From positions 1 through 64,000 of the forward strand of contig NZ_FZPH01000015.1 of assembly GCF_900188485.1 (NCBI RefSeq): a stretch of DNA of 64,000 nt. The letters are read 5' to 3'. Source of the stretch: Asanoa hainanensis (GTDB lineage Bacteria > Actinomycetota > Actinomycetes > Mycobacteriales > Micromonosporaceae). The position numbers and the translations under genes were made by a program. Below, piece after piece: positions 58,771 through 64,000 of this stretch. A model generated the notes under the pieces. The model was not told the DNA's origin, searched no databases, and saw only the letters and a list, made by a program, of their open reading frames with translations. Numbering within the stretch: the stretch's first letter is position 1; the number at the start of each line of letters is the position of its first letter.

Positions 58771-59652
58771 TCAGGATCCCTTCACCGAGTTGAGGTAGTC
58801 CCAGTCCCGTACGAACCGGTACGAGTGCCGGCCCGGCGGCTGCGGTGCCTGGGTCTCCAGCCACCGCACGGGCCCGGCGCCGACGTTGCGGAAGCCGTGC
58901 ACGCAACCGACGCCCGCGAACGCCGCGTCTCCGGGGCCCAGCAGGTAGGTCTGCCCGTCGAAGACCGCCTCGGCCTCCCCTTCGAGGAACAGGTAGGTCT
59001 CCTCGAAGGGATGGTCGTGCGGACCGGCGACGCCGGCGGGCTCGTACTGCACCATGAACATGGTGGTCAGGTCGGCGCCCAGGTCGCTGTCGACCATCAT
59101 CTTGACCGTGATGCCGCTGTAGACGAGCAGGGCCGTGCGCATGCTGGCCGACAGCGCGAGCAGCTCCTGGCGCTGCTTGTCGACCTCCATGTTGATCGGC
59201 TCGATGTGCCCGAACGCCCGGGTGCGCGGGTCCCGCACGTCGACCGGCACCGGCTCGGTCTCCGGCAGGTCCGGGACGGTGAAGACGTCATGGCCGTACG
59301 CGGCCCGGGGTTGGGTCGCCCGCATCTGCGCGAACCGGGCCGGCCCGCCCTCGTTGCGCCAGGCGTGCGCGACGCCCACGGGCAGGAGACCGTAGTCACC
59401 CGGGACGAGCCGGGTCGCCCCTTCGGGCGTCTGGAGCACCGGGTTGCCGTCGAGGACGTAGAAACACTCCTCATAGGACTGCACGGCGGTGGCCACCCGG
59501 TCGCCCGGCTCCAACGCGCACACGGAGAACTCGGTGTGCAGGGCGCCCGGCGAGCCCTCCCCGGCGATCATCCACCGGGTGCCGCCCCGGCCGTCGGGCG
59601 ACGGCTCGAAGACCGCGTCGGCGGCCCGCACGACCACATGCCGGTCGCTCAT
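58771..59652 (-). CDS. Bicupin protein (UGHY/YlbA-like)
   Basis: A 293-residue tandem cupin. Cupin 1: EECFYVLDGNPVLQTPEG and GLLPVGVAHAWRNEGG. Cupin 2: GVAGPHDHPFEETYLFLEGE and GDAAFAGVGCVHGFRNVGAG, with His, His, Glu and His placed as metal ligands. The architecture resembles (S)-ureidoglycine aminohydrolase and related bicupins, though no other purine gene is nearby, so I do not adopt that function. GGAGG nine bases before ATG 59652 is the ribosome site, lying right beside the fold-back element arm. Confidence 0.85.
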   Translation of the reverse strand: MSDRHVVVRAADAVFEPSPDGRGGTRWMIAGEGSPGALHTEFSVCALEPGDRVATAVQSYEECFYVLDGNPVLQTPEGATRLVPGDYGLLPVGVAHAWRNEGGPARFAQMRATQPRAAYGHDVFTVPDLPETEPVPVDVRDPRTRAFGHIEPINMEVDKQRQELLALSASMRTALLVYSGITVKMMVDSDLGADLTTMFMVQYEPAGVAGPHDHPFEETYLFLEGEAEAVFDGQTYLLGPGDAAFAGVGCVHGFRNVGAGPVRWLETQAPQPPGRHSYRFVRDWDYLNSVKGS

Positions 59653-59667
59653 CCTGGCAAACCTCCA

Positions 59668-59831
59668 AGGGTCTGTGTCGAAGTGGGGGCCGGAGCGAGG
59701 CGAGGCCCAGGCGTCGGCTGGGGCCGCGCCGGGCGCGGCCGGATACCGGTGTTGTATCTGGTCGTGACCGGCGTGGTTCCAGGCGGCGCCTGGGTCCGCC
59801 GCAGCCCGGTCTCCACTTCGACACAGACCCT
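59668..59831. repeat. 164-bp fold-back element (MITE-like) inside the operon
   Basis: AGGGTCTGTGTCGAAGTGG (59668-59686) is matched perfectly by its inverse complement at 59813-59831. Pairing continues inward with mostly G/A-type changes to near the middle (for example CCCAGGCG and GATAC blocks recur in the opposite arm, with one single-base gap), so the whole element is nearly one large palindrome. It starts at the stop codon of E1beta (its right end supplies two bases of the TAG) and ends 2 bp from the GGAGG of the bicupin gene. No clear target duplication is seen. It could be a miniature transposable element or a designed RNA hairpin that splits expression inside the operon. Confidence 0.8.
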
Positions 59832-60810
59832 AGTAGTTGACGACCGAGCGGACGGCCGCCACCACCTTGTCGGTGGTGGGGATGACCTGGTCCTCGAGCG
59901 CGTCCGCGAACGGCAGCGGCACGTTGGCCGAGGCGACCCGGCGGACGGGCGCGTCCAGCAGCTCGAAGCCCTCGTCGACGACGACGGAGACGACCGTGGC
60001 GCCCCAGCCGGCCTGGTGCGGGTTCTCCTCGACGGTGACCAGGCGCGAGGTCTTGCCGACCGAGGCGAGCACGGTGGTCAGGTCCATCGGGATCAGGCAC
60101 CGCAGGTCGACCACCTCCGCCGAGATGCCGTCCCGCTCGAGCTCGTCGGCCGCCGCCAGCGCGGTGTGCACCGTGGAGGCCAGTGCCACCAGCGTCACGT
60201 CGTCACCTGGGCGCACCACGGACGCACGGCCGAGCTCGACGACGTGGTCGGCGGGCGGCAGCGGGCCCTTGCCGGCGAACAGTCCCTTGTGCTCGAAGAA
60301 GACCACGGGGTCGTCGCTGCGGATCGCGGAGGCCATCAACCCGATCACGTCGGCGGGCGTCGACGGCGCGACGATCTTGAGGCCGGGAATGGTCAGGGCC
60401 CAGTTCTCGACCGCCTGGGAGTGCTGGGCGCCGAAGCCGAGGCCGCCGCCGTTGGCGGTGCGGATCACCAGCGGCACGGTGACCTGGCCGCCGGTCATGT
60501 AGCGCACCTTGGGGATCTCGTTGGCCAGGTAGTCCCAGCAGCACGCCAGGAAGTCCGAGAACATGATCTCGGCGACGGGCCGGATGCCGGTCATCGCCGC
60601 GCCCATCGCGGCGCCGACGATCGCCTGCTCGGAGATCGGGGTGTCCCAGATCCGGGTCGGCCCGAACTCCTCGAACAGCCCGGCGGTCGTCTTGAACACG
60701 CCGCCCGCCGCGCCGATGTCCTCGCCCAGGCAGACCACGCTCGGGTCGCGGCGCATCTCGCGGGCGATCCCCTCGGAAACCGCCGCTCGATACGTGATCA
60801 CATCCGCCAT
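59830..60810 (-). CDS. 2-oxoacid dehydrogenase E1, beta subunit (second copy)
   Basis: A 326-residue E1beta: VVCLGEDIGAAGGVFKTTAG, WDTPISEQAIVGAAMGAAMT, MFSDFLACCWDYLANEIPKV, then transketolase-C VTLVALASTVHTALAAADEL and AEVVDLRCLIPMD. It pairs with the next gene upstream in an alpha2beta2 thiamine enzyme. Compared with the copy at 2977-3999 it is clearly diverged. Its ATG lies inside the E1alpha gene (13-bp overlap). No E2 or E3 gene follows. The stop codon TAG sits in the arm of the fold-back element. Confidence 0.9.
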   Translation of the reverse strand: MADVITYRAAVSEGIAREMRRDPSVVCLGEDIGAAGGVFKTTAGLFEEFGPTRIWDTPISEQAIVGAAMGAAMTGIRPVAEIMFSDFLACCWDYLANEIPKVRYMTGGQVTVPLVIRTANGGGLGFGAQHSQAVENWALTIPGLKIVAPSTPADVIGLMASAIRSDDPVVFFEHKGLFAGKGPLPPADHVVELGRASVVRPGDDVTLVALASTVHTALAAADELERDGISAEVVDLRCLIPMDLTTVLASVGKTSRLVTVEENPHQAGWGATVVSVVVDEGFELLDAPVRRVASANVPLPFADALEDQVIPTTDKVVAAVRSVVNY

Positions 60811-61778
60811 TGCGCACCCCCATCGGCCCATACGTCGGTGAACGCCTCGGCGACGTCGGCGTCCGGTGCCGCCTTCGCGGCCGCGATCGCCGCGGCCACC
60901 GTCGACGTGGCGCGCTCGTCGACGACCGAGATCTCGTCGGGGGCGACGCCGAGCGCTTCGAGGCGGGCGCGCGCGACGTCTATCGGGTCGTGCTTCAGCC
61001 AGCGCTCGACCTCCTCGGCCGGGCGATAGGTGGCCGGGTCGGTGCGGCTGTGCCCGTAGTGCCGGTAGGTCTCCGCCTCGATCACGGTCGGTCCGTCGCC
61101 GGCCCGGGCCCGGTCGACCGCGGCGGCGACCGCCTCGCGCACGAGGACGACGTCGTTGCCGTCGACGACCTGGGCCGGCATCCGGTACGCGGGAGCGCGA
61201 TCGGCGGCCGGCCGGTCGACGGCGGTGACCGCGCCGATCGGCGTGTACTCCATGTAGAGGTTGTTCTCGCAGACGAAGACGACCGGCAGCTTCCACACCG
61301 CGGCCAGGTTGAGCGCCTCGTGGAACGCGCCGATGTTGGTGGCGCCGTCGCCGAAGAACGCCAGCGCCACCTGCTCGGTGCCGCGCAACCGGGCCGACCA
61401 GGCGGCGCCGACGGCCATCGGGAGATGCGCACCGACGATGGCGTACGAGCCGAGCATGTTGCCCTCGGCGTGGGTCAGGTGCATCGAGCCGCCCTTGGCC
61501 TTGCACAGCCCGGTCGACTTCTGCATCAGCTCGGCCAGGCACGCCTCCGGCGTCGCGCCGCGGGCGAGGGCGTGGTGGTGGCCGCGATAGGTGGCGAAGA
61601 CGTAGTCGTCGGGACGCAGCGCCGCGCTCGCACCGACGGCCACGGCCTCGTGCCCCGACGCGAGGTGCGTCGTGCCCTTGACGAGGCCGGCCAGGAACAT
61701 GTCGTACGCGGCCTTCTCCGTGCGCCGGATGACCGCCATCCGCTCGTACAGGTCGAGCAGCTCGGTTGTCTCACTCAC
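60798..61778 (-). CDS. 2-oxoacid dehydrogenase E1, alpha subunit (second copy)
   Basis: A 326-residue E1alpha: YERMAVIRRTEKAAYDMFLA, VFATYRGHHHALARGATPEA, KAKGGSMHLTHAEGNMLGSY and the TPP motif FFGDGATNIGAFHEALNLAA with VFVCENNLYMEYTP. The GHHHALARG and KGGSMH phrases resemble acetoin-dehydrogenase alpha chains. Start GTG 61778 overlaps the M24 gene by 8 bp. It is the second gene of the six-gene operon. Confidence 0.9.
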   Translation of the reverse strand: MSETTELLDLYERMAVIRRTEKAAYDMFLAGLVKGTTHLASGHEAVAVGASAALRPDDYVFATYRGHHHALARGATPEACLAELMQKSTGLCKAKGGSMHLTHAEGNMLGSYAIVGAHLPMAVGAAWSARLRGTEQVALAFFGDGATNIGAFHEALNLAAVWKLPVVFVCENNLYMEYTPIGAVTAVDRPAADRAPAYRMPAQVVDGNDVVLVREAVAAAVDRARAGDGPTVIEAETYRHYGHSRTDPATYRPAEEVERWLKHDPIDVARARLEALGVAPDEISVVDERATSTVAAAIAAAKAAPDADVAEAFTDVWADGGAQWRM

Positions 61779-63087
61779 CGCGGCCTGCCTTGGTGTTGAG
61801 GTGCGACTGGGCCTCCCGCCGCGTGTTCAGCGGGCCGTCGACCGTCCAGTAGCGGCGGCCCGCGACGAGCAGGTCCTCGGCCGGGAACTTGGTGATGACC
61901 TCGCATCCGTCGGCGGTCACGACGACCTCCTCCTCGATCCGGGCGGCGCCCCAGCCGTCCTTGGCGGGCCAGTACGTCTCCAGCGCGAACACCATCCCCT
62001 CCTCGATCACCTCGGGGTGGTCGAGCGAGACGAGCCGGCTGAAGATGGGCTTCTCCCAGATGGACAGGCCGACGCCGTGCCCGTACTGCAGCGCGAACGC
62101 CGCCTCCTCGTTGGCGAAGCCGAACTCCTCGGCCCGCGGCCACAGCGACACGATGTCGGCCGTCGTCGCGCCGGGCCGCACGGCGGCGATCGCGCGGTCC
62201 ATGTACTCCCGGCACCGCACGTACGCGTCACGCATCCCCGCCGAGGCGCTGCCGACCGCGAAGCACCGGTAGTAGCAGGTGCGGTAGCCGACGTGGCTGT
62301 GCAGGATGTCGAAGAACGCCGGGTCGCCGGGGCGGATCAGCCGGTCGCTGTAGACGTGCGGGTGCGGCGCGCAGCGCTCGCCGGAGATGGCGTTGACGCC
62401 CTCGACGAACTCGCTGCCCAGGTCGTAGAGGACCTTGCTGACCAGCCCGACGCACTCGTTCTCCCGCACGCCGGGGCGCAGGAACTCGTAGAGCTCCTCG
62501 TAGGCGGCGTCCACCATGGACGCCGCCTGGGTCAGCAGGGAGATCTCGTCGACGGTCTTGACCCGCCGGGCCTCCAGGAACAGCTGCTGCCCGTCGACCA
62601 CCTCGATGCCGGCGCGCTGGAGGGCGAGCAGCACCGGCATCTCGGCGATGTCGATGCCGACCGGGGCGTCGGCCAGGCCGCGCTCCTCGAGCTCGACGGC
62701 GATCTTGCGGGCCAGTTCGTCGGCGATGCCGGCGTCGGGGTGGAAGGCACCGCGCAGCACGGAGATGCCGGCCCGGGCCCGCTTCTCCCCGTCGAGCCAG
62801 GGGTTGTAGAGCTGGTGGTGGCGGGCCGCCGAGCCGAAGTCCCAGACGATCGGCTCGGCGCCGCGGACCAGCAACGCGAACCGGATGAACTTGTCGATCG
62901 CCCACGTGCCGATGTGGGTGGCCGTCATGTAGCGGATGTTCGCGAAGTCGAACGCGAGGACCGCCCCGAGGCTGGACCGTTCGAGCTCGGCGTTGAGCCG
63001 GGCGAGCCGTTCCCGGCGCAGCCGGTCGAGGTCGATGCGCTGTTCCCAGTCGACGGCATTCGAGCCGTACGTGCCGATCGCCACCAC
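61771..63087 (-). CDS. M24-fold hydrolase (creatinase/DddP-like) with an altered metal site
   Basis: A 438-residue pita-bread-fold protein. An N-terminal creatinase domain (RLNAELERSSLGAVLAFDFA, NIRYMTATHIGTWA) precedes the M24 catalytic domain. Of the five aminopeptidase metal ligands, Asp260 (PAFFDILHSHVGYR), His337 (YGHGVGLSIW), Glu370 (MVFALETYW) and a Glu near 385-387 (ARIEEEVVV) are present, but the second Asp is Cys271 (RTCYYRCFAVG). A peptidase role is therefore doubtful; related non-peptidase members cleave creatine, ectoine or DMSP. The start is GTG 63087 or GTG 63084. It is the first gene of the operon and is divergent from the XRE-cupin regulator. Confidence 0.85.
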   Translation of the reverse strand: MVAIGTYGSNAVDWEQRIDLDRLRRERLARLNAELERSSLGAVLAFDFANIRYMTATHIGTWAIDKFIRFALLVRGAEPIVWDFGSAARHHQLYNPWLDGEKRARAGISVLRGAFHPDAGIADELARKIAVELEERGLADAPVGIDIAEMPVLLALQRAGIEVVDGQQLFLEARRVKTVDEISLLTQAASMVDAAYEELYEFLRPGVRENECVGLVSKVLYDLGSEFVEGVNAISGERCAPHPHVYSDRLIRPGDPAFFDILHSHVGYRTCYYRCFAVGSASAGMRDAYVRCREYMDRAIAAVRPGATTADIVSLWPRAEEFGFANEEAAFALQYGHGVGLSIWEKPIFSRLVSLDHPEVIEEGMVFALETYWPAKDGWGAARIEEEVVVTADGCEVITKFPAEDLLVAGRRYWTVDGPLNTRREAQSHLNTKAGRGE

Positions 63088-63124
63088 AGCACCCCTCTGC
63101 TATATTCCGGGCGTGTTAAGTAAC

Positions 63125-63164
63125 GCTTGACGAAGCTAGCCAGTTGGCAACACGGGCGTCAAGC
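63125..63164. promoter_or_regulatory. Divergent promoter/operator with GCTTGACG inverted repeat
   Basis: GCTTGACG (63125-63132) and CGTCAAGC (63157-63164) are perfect inverse copies, 24 bp apart. Each contains a TTGACG that can serve as a -35 box, one in each direction. The spacer lies between the M24 operon start (63087) and the regulator start (63233), so it is the expected site for XRE-cupin control. Confidence 0.5.
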
Positions 63165-63232
63165 ATCACACCACAGTGCTCGGGACGCGCGATAGAGTGT
63201 GGAGCCAGGAAAACTGAAGGGTGGCACCGGGC

Positions 63233-63898
63233 GTGAGTGGACAGGCGGGGATGCCCCCGATCGGTGAGCGGCTGCGTCAAGCCCGACTGGACCGCGGCAT
63301 GACGGTGCGTGGCCTGGCCCGCGTCGTCGACACCTCGGCCAGCCTGATCTCCCAGATCGAGACCGGCAAGAGCAACCCCTCGGTCAGCACGCTGTACGCC
63401 ATCACCGCGGCGCTCGGCATCTCCGTCGAGGACATCTTCAACGAGCCCGAAGCCGGCGCCCCGCGCCCGGCCCCAGCGCCGGTCGTCACGAACGGCGACC
63501 TGACGGGCAACTCCGCTACCGCGCAAGGGCTGCGGATGCTCGCCCAGCGCCGGCGCGTGGGCCCGGTGGTGCCCGCCGGCGAGCGCGAGGTGCTGCACCT
63601 CGACTCCGGCGTCACCTGGGAGCTGCTCGGCCAGCTTCCCGACACCCATGTGGACTTCCTGCGCATCACCTACGCACCGGGCGGCTCGTCCTCCGGCGCG
63701 GGTGTCCTGATGCGCCACTCGGGCACCGAGTGGGGCCACGTGCTGTCCGGGCAGCTCACGCTGACGCTGGGCTTCGACACGCACGTGCTCGACCCCGGCG
63801 ACTCGGTGTCGTTCGACTGCTCCACACCGCACTCGTACGCCAACCACGGCGTCGAGCCCGCCGTCGGCATCTGGTTCGTGGCCGAGCGCTTCAGCTGA
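63233..63898 (+). CDS. XRE-cupin transcriptional regulator
   Basis: A 221-residue regulator with a helix-turn-helix (RLRQARLDRGMTVRGLARVV, TSASLISQIETGKSNPSVST, LYAITAALGISVEDIF) and a cupin ligand domain (VDFLRITYAPGGSSSGAGVL, RHSGTEWGHVLSGQLTLTLG, FDTHVLDPGDSVSFDCSTPH). This family controls catabolic operons by sensing a small metabolite. GAAGG at 63216-63220 favours GTG 63233 over GTG 63221. It is divergent from the M24-E1-bicupin operon and is its likely regulator. Confidence 0.9.
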   Translation: MSGQAGMPPIGERLRQARLDRGMTVRGLARVVDTSASLISQIETGKSNPSVSTLYAITAALGISVEDIFNEPEAGAPRPAPAPVVTNGDLTGNSATAQGLRMLAQRRRVGPVVPAGEREVLHLDSGVTWELLGQLPDTHVDFLRITYAPGGSSSGAGVLMRHSGTEWGHVLSGQLTLTLGFDTHVLDPGDSVSFDCSTPHSYANHGVEPAVGIWFVAERFS

Positions 63899-64000
63899 CG
63901 GGCCCGCCTGTTTCATCTTCATGAACGGCAGTGCACAGTGGTATTGCACACTGTCCACCCGAGCCGTACGCTCCTGCCTCAGTAGTGGTTCATAACGCCT
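63899..64000. other. Non-coding end of window
   Basis: No gene is visible. The sequence contains TTCAT-CTTC-ATGAA (about 63914) and ACAGTG-N8-CACTGT (about 63935-63954), two small dyads that may belong to a promoter of a gene beyond the window. Confidence 0.4.

Noticed and set aside
58771-59652. Naming the bicupin an (S)-ureidoglycine aminohydrolase
   Set aside because: The fold is similar, but no allantoin or purine-degradation gene is nearby and the neighbours indicate another pathway.
63899-64000. Small dyads at the window end as a terminator of the XRE-cupin gene
   Set aside because: The arms are only 5-6 bp with no T-run, and the next gene is out of view, so terminator and promoter cannot be told apart.

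Overview
The window is high-GC DNA with G/C-ending codons, frequent GTG starts, and stop/start overlaps of the ATGA, GTGA or TGATG type. With F420-type oxidoreductases, many ECF sigma factors, SARP/LAL-like LuxR regulators and mycothiol-type maleylpyruvate isomerase domains, this points to a soil actinomycete. A member of the Micromonosporaceae (Actinoplanes/Dactylosporangium-like) is my best guess; that is inference and not tested. The content is accessory: many short operons, each with its own regulator, and no rRNA, tRNA or CRISPR.

Layout. 0-0.36 kb: truncated end of an IS701-like insertion sequence. 0.4-4.3 kb: a TPR protein with a 3' frameshift, an IclR regulator, and a 2-oxoacid dehydrogenase E1alpha/E1beta pair with a stand-alone lipoyl domain. 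4.3-8.5 kb: secreted M43 metalloprotease, membrane protein, NAD-epimerase, and a PadR/membrane protein pair. 8.4-12.8 kb: FAD oxidase, F420-type luciferase-like oxidase and DHA2 drug exporter in one minus-strand operon facing a TetR gene. 13.0-14.9 kb: an open frame crossing a long, degenerate, C-rich direct-repeat tract. 15-19.1 kb: unlinked hypothetical genes. 18.9-19.8 kb: two broken genes meeting head to head. 19.8-21.1 kb: a convergent regulator/target pair sharing one operator. 21.1-28.6 kb: a giant subtilisin with an upstream 50-residue peptide gene, and a LAL regulator. 28.6-31.3 kb: Na+/H+ antiporter, then MerR with a GPP34 protein behind a MerR-type promoter. 31.4-38.2 kb: DHFR-like/Lrp pair, zinc-finger anti-sigma/ECF sigma pair, animal-type haem peroxidase with a coupled 71-residue ORF, an NmrA-like SDR and an alpha/beta hydrolase divergent from two matching ECF-type promoters, and a TMEM175 channel. 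38.2-50.9 kb: mixed genes including a second LAL regulator, a three-Cys LanC-like cyclase next to a methyltransferase, and small enzymes. 50.9-57.2 kb: SigE-type ECF sigma with partner, GH29 fucosidase, and membrane proteins. 57.2-63.9 kb: a six-gene minus-strand catabolic operon (M24 hydrolase, E1alpha, E1beta, bicupin, SDR, beta-hydroxyacid dehydrogenase) divergent from an XRE-cupin regulator.

How parts work together. The two E1alpha/E1beta pairs are the metabolic theme, each under its own regulator (IclR; XRE-cupin), and neither has its own E2 acyltransferase core or E3, so they would have to borrow these. The most interesting sequence structures are a 164-bp fold-back element sitting between stop codon and ribosome site inside the second E1 operon; a pair of identical-format palindromes placed about 35 bp before both genes of a convergent regulator/target pair; two divergent promoters with the same TGTCAC-N16-GGTC layout; and a repeat tract whose units change frame. 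No complete, clearly new defence or RiPP system is visible; the LanC-like gene and the two small peptide genes are the nearest candidates.
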